From Tethya wilhelma (Eukaryota > Porifera > Demospongiae > Tethyida > Tethyidae), in assembly GCA_964030475.1 (NCBI GenBank), contig CAXIPT010000003.1, positions 502,797 to 566,796 of the forward strand: a DNA stretch of 64,000 bases. Reading direction: 5' to 3'. Of this stretch, positions 12,213 through 22,660 are shown one piece after another. Each line of letters starts with the position of its first letter. Positions within the stretch are counted from its first letter, which is position 1. The translations under genes were made by a program, and so were the position numbers. Below the pieces are notes generated by a model, which saw only the letters and a list, made by a program, of their open reading frames with translations, was not told where the DNA came from and searched no databases.

Positions 12213-12475
12213 TATCTCAGCCTAGGAAGGTCGTATTGAGCTGGGATTGGTACCATTGTGATCAGCACAAAGAGATCTTTCAAATGGTATGGTTTATTGC
12301 CAGATTTGAATTTTGATGAAACTCATCAAAAACCATGGATTATAGCCTTTGGTCAAGTGCAATTTTGACAAAAATTACCATTTTCCAATTTCACAAGTAA
12401 ACCATATCATTTGAAAGCTCTCATCACTCTGACCACAATGGTGCCAGTCCCATTTCAATACGACCTTCCTAGGCT
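12213..12475. mobile_element. Foldback element, best-preserved copy
   Basis: Starts TATCTCAGCCTAGGAAGGTC and ends with the near inverse (GACCTTCCTAGGCT) directly at the N. Inverted similarity extends about 60 bases inward, including ACCATTGTGATCAG against TGACCACAATGGTG. No coding capacity. Confidence 0.75.
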
Positions 12476-12476
12476 N

Positions 12477-13362
12477 CAGTAGACTTATGTCATCTTCGAG
12501 GTAATTGTAACCACATCCTTTTGTATTGTGATAGTGTTTGTAGCAATTAAGCACATACTCATTGTCATAAAAAAAAGGTAACAGTGCTAAGAGCTCCGTC
12601 TTCGAAGCTCGTACTGAAAAGGGATCTTCATATGGAGGGCTTATTTTCCCCACACTCGCAGAGATACTTATATAGCTAGCAAAAAAGTTTGAGTATTTGA
12701 CACTTGAACAGGCTACATGAACATCTTGACCATGTTGATACACATACACGACTTTGTCCTCAGTAGATTGTCTTAAGACGAACTCTCCTTCTGTGAGCTT
12801 TCCTGTAATATGGAAGGTGTCCATAACTTGGGAGGTGTCTTCTCTGATAATTTTCTGCATATCTTCATGGCAGATATGTTTAAGAGGAATCACTAAACTT
12901 GACGGTTTCGATTCTTCTACCGTCTTTTGCCAGTAGAAGCGTAGGCCAAAATACAGATAATCAACTTCACATCCAACGCAACTCTGTGGAAAGTAATACA
13001 TCAAGATATAATATGGAGATAAGATACTTATTGGCACTAAATATCTTTAGATCATAAATGAGTACACAATTAGCTAGTAGCGATTTAGTATCAGGCTGAA
13101 TACGACCATACTCTGTTGGTGGATCCTCAACTTATTCATGTCATCATACCCCACATACTCTCACGATATTTCGCAGTAAATTTAGCTATAATATTATTTG
13201 AAATCAAACATTTAAATACTGTATTGACGAGAAGCCTACCTTTTTGGCGGATGGAGGCATACAGAAATTATGATCTGCCATTTCTAGAACCACTAACACA
13301 CTCTCCTGGCAAGTTCACATACAGTTGGCAGGTACTAGGCGGTCATAGATATGACAGAGCCT
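12477..13362 (-). pseudogene. Partial second copy of the 9305-10552 gene and its upstream region
   Basis: Almost identical to 9990-10870. It keeps the first half of the reading frame (to about 13037 on the minus strand) and the upstream region, but the 3' half with the nuclease-like segment is absent because the copy begins at the N at 12476. Several single-base insertions and deletions separate the two copies upstream. Most likely an allelic contig; a true partial duplication cannot be excluded. Confidence 0.6.
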
Positions 13363-13370
13363 ATGTTCAT

Positions 13371-13688
13371 TTATATTTAATAGCCCACTGATTAATTAAT
13401 TATTATGATATAAGCTGAGTCTAGTACAGCTACTCTCGGGGGGGGGGGGTAGGGGGCGGTATTTTGGTCACGTGATCCATTGAACTCAACCATGCCCATG
13501 TCTGATCGATCCATCATCTGTTTGTCAAAATTATCATTATTATGTACAAAAATAAGCACATAAATATAGAATACCCACAGACTATATAGCACACACACAC
13601 ACATACACACACACACACACAAACAAACACACAATCGTCTTGGTGATGCCGGCCACACAACATGTATAAAAAGTCACAGGTCGATCTG
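13371..13688. other. Short spacer, 3' region of the SH2 gene
   Basis: Contains a G-run (13438-13450), a CA-rich tract (13590-13632) and TCACGTGATC near 13468. No further gene seen. Confidence 0.6.
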
Positions 13689-14150
13689 CTAAGCAACATA
13701 GACATATTCCTTGCTCAGTTTCAAGGTAGCTCCACTGTCAGTCTTCAGAGGCTTCCCCCTGATACCTCTGTGAGCCTTGATCAGTTCATCTACAGTGTCA
13801 TAGCCTTCTACCCTCGGGCCTATATCATCACCTAGCACGTACGCTTTGTCAGAGTGCCGGTAGGTTATTCTCCACCGGTGAAGTTGCCTCTTACGAATCA
13901 CGAGCAGCACGTATTGGCCGTGTCTGTGGGGGTTATCGTAGACGAGATAAGAGCCGTTGTGACCTCCTGAACCTTGTCTTATTCTCCTGTTGGCTTCTTC
14001 GTCTGAGATTTTAGCGTGGTACCATTTCTTGCCGGTTGGCGCGCCCGGAAGGCTTTGTGGAACATGTTCGAACTTGGGTTCATCGAAAGATCTTAGTAAC
14101 GGCATTCGCTCTCCACCGTCACCTGTAAGGCAACTACAACAGGAGCCCAT
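13689..14150 (-). CDS. Small SH2-domain adaptor with acylation-type N terminus
   Basis: A single-exon frame of 153 residues. The N terminus MGSCCSCL fits N-myristoylation on Gly2 plus palmitoylation of adjacent cysteines, so the protein is probably membrane-anchored. Residues about 42-140 form an SH2 domain: WYHAKISDEEANRRI (strand A, helix A), GSYLVYDNP (the FLVRES position), GQYVLLVI, HRWRITYR and YDTVDELIKAHRG (helix B). The invariant phosphotyrosine-binding arginine of FLVRES is a tyrosine here (YLVYDN), and the helix A arginine is also absent, so canonical phosphotyrosine binding is doubtful. There is no kinase or SH3 domain. The start is the only ATG giving the acylation motif. It diverges from the integrase-family gene at 14624, with about 470 bp between the ATGs. 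Confidence 0.85.
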   Translation of the reverse strand: MGSCCSCLTGDGGERMPLLRSFDEPKFEHVPQSLPGAPTGKKWYHAKISDEEANRRIRQGSGGHNGSYLVYDNPHRHGQYVLLVIRKRQLHRWRITYRHSDKAYVLGDDIGPRVEGYDTVDELIKAHRGIRGKPLKTDSGATLKLSKEYVYVA

Positions 14151-14374
14151 TTTCTCCTACCTGTCTTGTGTGTGTTGAGTCACGAGAATTCACTGTCGAA
14201 TCAGCAATTTTTTGTCACCTGGTAATGGGTCGCTTTATAAAGATGCGCGATCGCGCGTAATCCTAATATAATGCGCATGCGCTAAATTTAACCACAAAAA
14301 ATGAAAGGTACAGTGTCAGAGCATTGCTACGTAGAAGTGCGTACGTATGGCAAGCCGAGTGTAACAAAATTCTA

Positions 14375-14540
14375 ACGTAACCTCAAGACGTCACGTCATG
14401 ATGTGACTCATCTCAACGTAACCTCAAGGCACGTCATGTTGTCATGATGTGACATGACTTGACCCATTTTAACGTAACCTCGAGACGGCGCGCTCATGAC
14501 GTGACGTGACGTCGAGGTACCGGACGTGACGTCATGCCTC
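14375..14540. promoter_or_regulatory. CRE/ATF-like site cluster in a divergent promoter
   Basis: A degenerate 50-60 bp tandem repeat built on AACGTAACCTC followed by TGACGT-type sites. It contains a perfect TGACGTCA at 14527-14534, TCACGTCA at 14391-14398 and several overlapping TGACGTGAC half-sites near 14497-14515. It lies between two divergently oriented start codons. Function is inferred from the sites only. Confidence 0.5.
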
Positions 14541-14623
14541 TGCTTCATGAATACGCGTGCGCACATTTTTACCCTGTTCTAAATAGCCCACATCGACTGT
14601 CTGTGTAAGTCTAGAGCATCAGA

Positions 14624-15433
14624 ATGGCTGAATCTCAGCAAGCTGTGGAGGGTTTGGAAGGCTTCTTTGATGAAATAATTAAACTCTTAAGTGATTCTGA
14701 AAGACAGTACGGAGTAGCTGATCAAAGATATGCTGAATACATAATAGAAAGGTTTGAAATTTGTATCAACACTTGCTTGGATGTTGTTGGACACATTCAA
14801 GCTGAAGCTTCCGAGTCTGCTGACCTCCGTGATTACTGCTCTACTCTACGTGAACTCATTGGATGTTTAGAGAAGAGTCTAGAGAAGTGGTTCTCTTATA
14901 ATGATGGGCTAGAATCAGGTCACTACATGCAGCACTCATCATCATCATACCAACTTCCTCAGCATCATATAGAGCACTCTCCTGGGAGACCTAAGTTTGA
15001 TATAAAACGAGAGCAACTACTGTATTTATCATCTTTGTCCTTTAACTGGACTGAAATTGCTGCTTTGTTGGGTGTCAGTAGGATGACAATTTACAGGTGG
15101 GCTCAGTAATTAAATAGAAACTTGATGCATCATGTTTGTATTGTTTTTCAATTTATAGGAGGAGAGTAGAATATGGTCTGTTAGAAGAACCAACTAGTGA
15201 GCTGTCAGATGAAGACATGAGATCTTTGCTTAAACAAATTCGAGAGGATATGCCTTATTCTGGAGTGTCCATGATATGGGGAAATCTACGTTCTAAAGGA
15301 TACAAAGTAACAAGAGAACGGGTTCGCAATGCGTTGAGAGCTATAGATCCTCTCAGTGTGACATCAAGATGGCCAGGACATATCAAAAGACGTCCCTATT
15401 CAGTTCCAGGACCAAACTCTTTATGGCATATAG
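14624..15433 (+). pseudogene. 5' part of an integrase-core family gene (transposon-derived), truncated
   Basis: Exon 1 is 14624-15096 and exon 2 is 15159-15433, with a 62-bp GT/AG intron and matching phases. The product starts MAESQQAVEGLEGFFDE. The first 120 residues are helical, and about residues 125-160 form a helix-turn-helix (WTEIAALLGVSRMTIYRR) followed by a basic region and RRPYSVPGPNSLWHI. In the family I recognise, the next exon starts DGNHK and begins the DDE integrase core. The single leftover G at the exon 2 end would indeed give the Asp. No such exon is present before the N at 15702, beyond which sequence from elsewhere appears inverted. The gene is thus cut off, by assembly or by real truncation. 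Probable role: a domesticated or recently mobile transposase/integrase. Confidence 0.65.
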
Positions 15434-15660
15434 GTATGTGCATGCTATGTGTGTATGACTATTACATGCATGACTCTTTTGTCAATGCTTTAATTACTGA
15501 GCGCTAGCTAGCTATAAAATTGTGTGGACAACCAATTTTTACTGGTGCAGCCTAGAAAGCTGTATAAAAGTAACAGTAAGAGAAAGCCTGGCATTTGAAA
15601 TGAAATTTTGAAATTGTTTGGATAATTAGATAAATTTTTACTAGCTGGCTAACTCAAACC

Positions 15661-15662
15661 AG

Positions 15663-15701
<39 letters not shown>
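15661..15701. repeat. (CT)n microsatellite ending at an N
   Basis: CT tract directly followed by the N at 15702 and by the inverted copy of 1465-1562. Confidence 0.9.
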
Positions 15702-15702
15702 N

Positions 15703-15800
15703 CTCGCAATTTGATGTGTAAATCACTTGCTTACTCTGGTGAAGCACTGTACTTTGAACTTTAAGTTGTGTTAAATGTAGCTATTTGCATGGTGTGAATT

Positions 15801-15854
<54 letters not shown>
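15703..15854. repeat. Inverted exact copy of 1465-1562 plus (GA)n
   Basis: Bases 15703-15800 are the exact reverse complement of 1465-1562 and continue into a (GA)n tract that mirrors the (CT)n tract at 1399-1464. The join to the integrase-family region is the N at 15702. Confidence 0.85.
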
Positions 15855-15859
<5 letters not shown>

Positions 15860-15915
15860 GATACAGTTTAATGTGTGTCAATTTACATAATCATTGTCCT
15901 GCAAAATCTGTTGAT

Positions 15916-15918
<3 letters not shown>

Positions 15919-15962
<44 letters not shown>
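15919..15962. repeat. (TG)n microsatellite
   Basis: Perfect TG tract of about 44 bases. Confidence 0.95.
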
Positions 15963-15966
<4 letters not shown>

Positions 15967-17039
15967 TCAGTCATTCTATCATTACATCCATATTGTTGGC
16001 ATGCCATTTCAGCTATTATAGCCTTTTTGCCTCATTCATACATTAATTCTCGTTGAACTCTTTTACGGTCTAATTGTTGGCTCTCAAGCTCCCCAGTACA
16101 GCCAAATTAGACCAATTGGAATTGCTCAATAGCGGCTTGTACCAACTAGTGTTTAGAGGGAGGAGGTGACGGTTGTATGGCTTTGTTGTTTGGGTTGAAT
16201 TAGCGAGTCTTTGATGTTGGAACGTTTGAGAATTAGACAAGAACGTGTTTGTTTTGTTTATTTGTTTGCTACAGCTTGCATGTCGTTTGAACGAGCTCTT
16301 GTAATTGTGTGCTATCTATAGCTGCTCAGAACTGAATGTATATATGTATGTATTGTATTCTAAATGTTTTTTCCCTTGTCGTGTACTGTACACTGTACAA
16401 CTCTGTTATTGGAGCTCAGCTCTTGTATTTTGTTTGTTAATTGGTGACGGCTATATTGTGCTTGTTTCCATAGCAACTGGCTAAATATTTAACCCTCTGT
16501 GAAGGTGGAATGTCGAGCACGTTAGAAGCATTTGTGTGCATGCACTTTTGTTGTAGGGCATGCATGTATACATGTGTGTGTGTGTGTGTGTGTGTGTTCC
16601 TAATAAGGAAACTGATCTGTGGTGGGTTATTAAATTCTTTCACTTATTCTTTTCTCTTTTTGTGTGGGTTCTTGATTACATAATATGATGTAATCCACCT
16701 TGCCACCTGGGGTAGGTTTATCACCACTAGATATGCCACCATAATCAGTGTAACTATGTATGTTGAACTGCCTTTTAATCTTTGCAAACAAACGCTTGGT
16801 TTGTATGGATTCATTTGTCCTCTAATTATCTAATTATCCATAGTTGAAATTTTATATTATTTCTCTTCTAATTATCAGTACTCGGTAGTCTGTGTATGTG
16901 TGGTAATAATTAGTGATAAGTATGAGCTAAGTTTTATAAATGCAAATATGTTCTGAAAAGGTTTCATAATGCGCCCATGCTTCTTCTTTGAAAGTTTTAC
17001 TAACGGCTATAAGTTGTAGTGTCTGCTCCATGTGAGTTC

Positions 17040-17110
17040 TAGTAGCTCAGTGGTAGGAACATTGGACTAGAATTTGAAAGGCCTGGGTACGTTCGGCTTC
17101 CAGCTGGATC
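17040..17110 (+). repeat. tRNA-like stretch, possible SINE head
   Basis: TAGCTCAGTGGTAGG fits an internal A box, and GGGTACGTTCGGCTTCC about 35 bases later is a degenerate B box. An anticodon-like loop CTAGAAT lies between. The T arm does not fold cleanly and no acceptor pairing is seen, so this is not a functional tRNA. A tRNA-derived SINE or tRNA relic fits better. Confidence 0.4.
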
Positions 17111-17648
17111 TTGAGCATCAATGATATTTCATGTGTTATGTGAGCACAGTTAGTTGATCTGTTTCTTACTAGCTGTTTGTTTCACACACACACACACACA
17201 TAAACAGCTTGTAGCTACTTGCTTGTAATCCCTTGTGGGTGTACACTGTGTGTAGCATAACAATATATAGTGCAAGCAGTTAAAACTATTATATAATGTC
17301 CATTAAAAAAAAGGCCAGTTACTCCAAGAGGACTAATAGTTCATGGCAGTTAGTTTGAACTACATTGTCTATTCCACTTAAAGGTCTCCCTCTGTCTTTA
17401 GAGCTTTTTACTTTCTATGACATCATTTGGTTGTTGTTGCCATGGTTACTAATGTGGTGACATCATTGTAAAGTTCTAGATGCATGTAAAGTACACTTGT
17501 AATTAGTTGATGACATCAAAATAGGTCATTTGATGACATCACAACAGCTCTGATGCACTTCCTGTGTCTTACTGGCAACTCCTGAAACCTCACAAACATG
17601 GCCTAAGTCATAACTACCTCATCTGTTGACAATCATACATAGTATTTA

Positions 17649-17883
17649 ATGGTCTCCTACCACCCTCTGGTGGACTGGAATTAATATCAATCTTTGAGTT
17701 GAGGTACAAACTAACTTGTAAGCCATCTCGCCTATCTCTGTTGACAATTAACATAATGGTCTCCTACCACCCTCTGGTGGACTAGAATTAAGATTTGAAT
17801 CACAAACTAACTTGTAAGCCATCATGGCTATCTCTGTCGACAACATAATGGTCTCCTACCACCCTCTGGTGGACTAAAATTAA
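17649..17883 (+). repeat. Dispersed repeat cluster 3
   Basis: Three units of the CCACCCTCTGGTGG family, spaced 90-125 bases. Confidence 0.9.
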
Positions 17884-18683
17884 AAATTTGAAAATAACTT
17901 CAGATACACGTACACACAAAAAAAGAAAGAAAAAAACAAAAAAAAAAGTTAAATGAAAGCTTTCATCTGCCACAAGTGGGTCACACCTAACTGGTCAAAC
18001 CGGTTTGCCTGACCACAGGCAAGCACTATCAGCCGTGATACTGGAATTGTCGACACACACACACACACACACACACACAAAGCCTGTGATAATCATTTCG
18101 TCCTTATAAGTTCATTGTGAAACAGATACACCGACCTATTGTGTTGCTGATACCAAAAACAAACACGCATGTTATGCTATACGGTGCACACACTTAGTAC
18201 CGGTAGTCACACACATGCAAGGCTTAAGGTCAGGCTTTCATTCACGTATATAGCCAAAGTGCTTCCTGAATGTGTACGAGTGTGTGCGTGTGTGTGTGTT
18301 TGTATGTATGTGTGTGTGTATGTGTGTGTCTTTGTGCATGTGTGTATGTGTGCGCCATAAGGCTTCAGTACATGTCAATATTGACATTACAAATGACGTA
18401 AATTTGATTGGTTTACATTCGCTTGTCTGTTCCAGACTGTGTTGCCATAGCAACACACTTCTGAATATGTTGCATTAATGATAGCTAGGTTGAACTTTGA
18501 ACTCTAGTGATTCATCTGTAAGGCTTGTATGCTTACACTCTCTGTCAATTATGATGATGTAATCTTGTTTGTGACGTCTGTGTGTGTGTGTGTCATGCCG
18601 ATGTAGTTGTAAACAACTTAATTACTTAAACACGTGTCTTCAGCTTATGTTTATGTAAAATAAGATTTTCAACTTCAGGAATA

Positions 18684-18856
18684 ATTCTAGTCCACCAAAG
18701 GGTGGTAGGAGACCATTATGTTGTCAACAGAGGTAGGCAAGATGGCTTACAAGTTAGTTTGTAACTATTCTAGTCCACCAGAGGGTGGTAGGAGACCATT
18801 ATGTTGTCAACAGAGGTAGGCAAGATGGCTTACAAGTTAGTTTATTAATTCTAGTC
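18684..18856 (-). repeat. Dispersed repeat cluster 4, inverted
   Basis: Two units of the same family in reverse orientation (CCACCAGAGGGTGG on the plus strand), about 800 bases from cluster 3, so the two clusters form an inverted pair. Confidence 0.9.
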
Positions 18857-19057
18857 TCTGTTTTTGTTTTTGTTGACATAATACTGTATTCATGAGTTAT
18901 TAAAGTCATGCACTGTGGTGGATGTGTCTCACCATCTTCCTGTCCCACCATCTTGATAACCCCACCTCCTAGTTACCACGTACACACATCTTGCCAACCA
19001 TTGGTCTAGCATGAGGTGAAGACTAGTGGGGTGATGTGTGCATGCGCGTGTGCACAC

Positions 19058-19099
<42 letters not shown>

Positions 19100-19367
19100 T
19101 ACTGGTGTTGTCTCTGATGGCAACAAGGATAAATAAATTTTACTATAAAGTGCAATCAATCTTGTAGCCTTAAAACCAATGTATGTATCTTTTTACATGT
19201 GAAAAAACACATGCATGCACACACACTTTCTTTCTACAATTTAGACCATTTCAGACTCAAATTTATTCTGTACAGTCAACTTAGGGCATACTGATATTAG
19301 GGTGAGTTGAAATGTTATGATGTCATTGCTTGAATGTACTTACATGAATATTTATAGAGGACATTAC

Positions 19368-19408
<41 letters not shown>

Positions 19409-19521
19409 CTGGATAAGTTTGTGTTCACCTGAGCTCTTGAAATTAAACTTGCTTCAGTTGATACTGCTGTCACAATGCTTATCAGTATTGGGAGGCAAAA
19501 ACACAGAGAGATTGGTTAGGN

Positions 19522-20262
19522 TGTGCCGAAATTTATAGTCTCAGCCTTGTTTCCTTCCTTTTTACAGCACTGCCCATTCCTACACTGTTAATTTTTATGA
19601 AATTTTTACTATACTTGTTTGTTCACTTTTTTCAACACTAAGGTGCTCAATTGCAATGGAGTATAAGCTTTCAGAGACTGGTCAGTCTCTACAAAAAGCA
19701 TGAGCTACTGCTTTCAAGTACACTGGATGCGCATGCGCATTAGATGCATGCAAACCACGTGGTCTGTTGACGACCTTTACCAACATCAAGATGGCTACAT
19801 GCAAGTACAGTATTTTATACCAAAGTTTTTAAAATGCCTAGATTTTGTTTGTAATATAGCTTTTAAGCACCAAACGAGTATAAAAGGACGTAGTTCGGAT
19901 GAAGTCAAGTTGCACGGTACAGTTAAAGCTGGCTGAATGCCTTTTGTTTGTCTGGAAATCGCGTTCAAGTTTGTCAGTTAGGAAGGAAGGAAGGAAGGAA
20001 GGAAGGAAGGAAGGAAGGAAGAAGAAAACAAAATTGCACTGTTCTGGCTTCCCACCAGCGCTCTCTCCAGAGTGCTCTAGAAAGTTTCTGTGAGTTTTGT
20101 TGATGCATGCAGTTAGAAAACTATCCAAGGGAGGCTTTAATCCATGTCTGAAGGCTTAGCTGTCATTCTCTGAAAATTTATGAGCATAAACATTTTGTAT
20201 TGTGTCTATGGGACAGTCGGCCCATTCCTACTATACGTACTACCGTACGTATGATACATGCA
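19522..20262 (+). mobile_element. Non-coding repeat element, CCCATTCCTAC family, copy 1
   Basis: Starts beside an N with TGTGCCGAAATTTATAG, contains ACAGCACTGCCCATTCCTAC and ends GGCCCATTCCTACTATACGT followed by a small hairpin (ATACGTAC...GTACGTAT). It aligns along its length with 58090-59217. An internal (GGAA)n tract (19979-20020) sits where the other copies have (ACGT)n. No transposase frame is seen. Confidence 0.7.
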
Positions 20263-20446
20263 TGCATGGCGCACATGCATTAATGTACGTATATATATGA
20301 TAATAAATTTGAGTAGAATATAATATGTACAGTAATATTGTATACAACTAAAGCAAAAACATTACAATTATATATAATAATATTATTGTACACTGTTTTT
20401 TACAGGCCAGGCATAGTATATCCATGCATGGAAATATTTGACATAC

Positions 20447-20612
20447 CATAACGTTTCAAGTTTGGTTGCTCTTGCTCTTTTTGTTGTTCCTTTGCCTCAA
20501 GACTATTCAGAAAGACCTCTAGTTGATTGGACGTAGCTCGAGCCTCTAGTGCAGGTGGTGAGAATACCACAGTTAGCAGCATAGATGTGCAAAGAAACAC
20601 AGCAGTATTCAT
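20447..20612 (-). pseudogene. Orphan first exon of a secreted beta-trefoil paralogue
   Basis: A 166-nt exon with ATG at 20612 and donor after 20447 (GTATGT). Length, phase and donor match the first exon of the gene at 26555. It codes for a signal peptide (hydrophobic residues about 5-18, then PPALEARA) and a Q/E/K-rich helix ending LKRY. No partner of exons 2 or 3 is found downstream on this strand, where the CCCATTCCTAC element begins. The promoter is conserved (TATA at 20749-20756), so it may still be transcribed. Truncation could be real or due to the N at 19521. Confidence 0.7.
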
Positions 20613-20748
20613 TTTGAGCTCCTTAGTACGTATTATGTTGATGAAAACTGGCTTGAGATTATAAGGATGATTATCGATGTATTAGTTGTTTCCAGTAATA
20701 CTGCAGCTGCTCTCTGACTCAGATTGACCAAGACAATTGAGTAGGAAG

Positions 20749-20756
20749 CTTTTATA
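20749..20756 (-). promoter_or_regulatory. TATA box of the orphan trefoil exon
   Basis: TATAAAAG on the minus strand about 140 bases before the ATG, followed by CTTCCTACTCAATTGTCTTG. The paralogue has the same order at 26418. Confidence 0.65.
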
Positions 20757-20869
20757 TATAGCCATTCATCACGTTGTGTGCATGCTATAGGTTACTTGGA
20801 TGCACGTGCAATTATCAAAGGCTTACTTTCTATTCGTACACGTATATGTGTGTATACTTTGCCATAAAA

Positions 20870-20990
20870 TAACAACCAGTTGTCTTCCTCCTATTGTGCA
20901 CATATGTAAATGTGTTATGTATCTGTGAAATAACAATCCGTTGTCTTCCTACTATTAATTGTGTACGTATAGTGTTGTGTAGGTTTGTTG
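20870..20990 (-). promoter_or_regulatory. Tandem GGAGGAAGACAAC boxes upstream of the orphan trefoil exon
   Basis: Two copies of a box close to CACAATAGGAGGAAGACAAC, separated by GTTATTTCACAGATACATAA and ACACATTTACATATG. The same arrangement lies upstream of the intact paralogue (26222-26340). The GGAA core resembles ETS-type sites, which is inference only. Confidence 0.55.
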
Positions 20991-21569
20991 TGCTTGGAAA
21001 GTCACCTATTTTTTTTTACTCTTCTTTTATTTCCTGAAATTGAACCTATATTGCATGAATGTAAGTTTATCTGTTCCCATACTACTCTGATGATCTGACA
21101 TGGATTATACACTTCCAATATTCAATTCAAAACAAAAAGTTAATACCACAGACAATGATTATTTTCTACTTTTCTTTCACTACAATTAATCATCATGGTA
21201 TTTTTTAAGTAGAAATTGTATAGTTATACATGCATAGTCATCATGCATGCATATAATTATGCTTTAAAACATCTTCGTAATATTCTCAATGCAGCTGGCT
21301 ACGTTATGGTGAAGATGCTATCAACTTGTCACTGTAGTTGTGAGAACATTGACAAGAGAAAGATCTTTAAAGTCTCTCCTTTTGGGAACTGCTATACAAC
21401 ATGTATATAAACAGATTGACTAAGACGTTGCTGCATGCTCCCCTGATCATGACTTGGACGTAGTATGGTGAGACTCGACTTCCTTGAGTTACACTTCAGA
21501 AAGAGATGCTTCTCATGATGATAAAGCACTGTATCCTCCGTACAGCATTTAATACATACAGTATATTNG

Positions 21570-21971
21570 ATCCATTTCAACAAACCATATTTATATGTGC
21601 TACGACCAGTGACGGAAAAAAGGACACTTGATGATCTCATCAAGAAATACAGTAAACCCGAATCATCTGGAGAGCAGACAAATACAGCAGAAATCATGCT
21701 TAGTGGTGTAGCAAAGAAACTCAAAGAGACTTATGATGAGGTGTTGCGACTTATTGAGAATACACAAGAGTCCATTAACAAACTAGACCGGATTGCTCTA
21801 AGGAAATTCGCATCATCTAAAGAAGGTTCTTCTCGGGTTGCTTACATTGACGTTCTGATAGAAGGAGAAATGAGTGGCAAGAATCCAGGATATGGACAAC
21901 GCATTGAGGCACTTAAGCTACTCAAGGACAAGGCTCAAGTTGAAGCTGAAGTAGCAAAAAGTATGCATTAG
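21570..21971 (+). pseudogene. C-terminal fragment of a Cys-rich GTPase-associated protein, copy 1
   Basis: In-frame coding starts right after the N at 21568 (IHFNKPYLYVLRPV) and runs 133 codons to a TAG. It aligns with copy 3 (VNRPYRYVLQLVPEKRTLED) and with the end of copy 2. The upstream cysteine module is missing at the N. The rest is helical (KKLKETYDEVLRLIENTQES, GYGQRIEALKLLKDKAQVEA). Confidence 0.5.
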
Positions 21972-22660
21972 CTTTTAATTGTTTGTTGTGTAGACAAGTT
22001 TTAGACTAGTCCTAGTACCAATTTATAGTTTATTAAGTTAAACATAAACTCACATGATCAAGGAAATAATTATAGTATATTAACTTCATTGAAGTGAAGT
22101 CTGTTTATGCTTAATTTCATTCCTCTGAGATATTCTTGTAGACAATTGATGTTCAGTATATACAAAAGCAAGAAAAGTATTTGCATATCTATGGAGTTAT
22201 TGTGAGGTTTCAGTGATTTTGAAAATCATTTTTATCCAATCATAATGCATGTCACTGGTCTGGCAGAAGGAATGGCCCCTCCTCATCCAGATTCGACAAT
22301 AAGTACTTTCTGTGTTCACTTGATTGAAATTACTAGAAACTACAATAGAAGCTACAAAGATAATATAACAATATTTTGCAGGTTACTTTAAGCTCAACAA
22401 TTTGGTAGATATTGTATGCAAACATACTGATACTGCAACAGACAGATAAGACAAAAGCAATTTACACGTAATTACTGTACACTTACTATCATTTTCCATT
22501 CATAAATGTCTACTATCATGCACACAATTCTGGATGGAATGGGCCAACTGTATCACAGACACAATACAAAATGTTAAACACCAAAAAATAGCAAAGTAAA
22601 ATTAAAATTTGCTCAGAGGCTCTCTGTGACTGATTGCTAATTGCATGCAAGGCCTAAAGA

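Larger units (their letters stand above)
10875..12475. repeat. Duplicate block with WDR41 exons 2 and 3 (probable second haplotype)
   Basis: Between the Ns at 10874 and 12476 lies a copy of WDR41 exon 2 (10946-11067, 122 nt as in the original) and exon 3 (11320-11368, 49 nt as in the original) with the intervening intron, at a few percent divergence and without the MITE found at 5143-5316. No other WDR41 exon follows. It then continues into foldback-element copies and a 34-bp tandem repeat. The isolated exons beside Ns suggest an alternative-allele contig placed here rather than a functional partial gene. Confidence 0.7.
15963..19520. other. Intergenic region without a supported gene
   Basis: Contains TG/CA tracts (about 16574-16597, 18056-18080, 18270-18352, 19064-19096, 19372-19406), a tRNA-like stretch (17040-17110) and two clusters of the CCACCCTCTGGTGG repeat. 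The short frames across the TG tracts are repeat artefacts. It ends at the N at 19521. Confidence 0.6.

Noticed and set aside
13438..13450. G-run as a G-quadruplex or regulatory site
   Set aside because: A single uninterrupted G tract beside a few more G residues; no four-tract pattern.
18169..18478. Frames rich in Cys-Val over TG/CA tracts
   Set aside because: Dinucleotide repeat artefacts, as are similar frames at 345-528, 2468-2683, 13392-13705, 15871-16056, 18929-19159 and 42236-42755.
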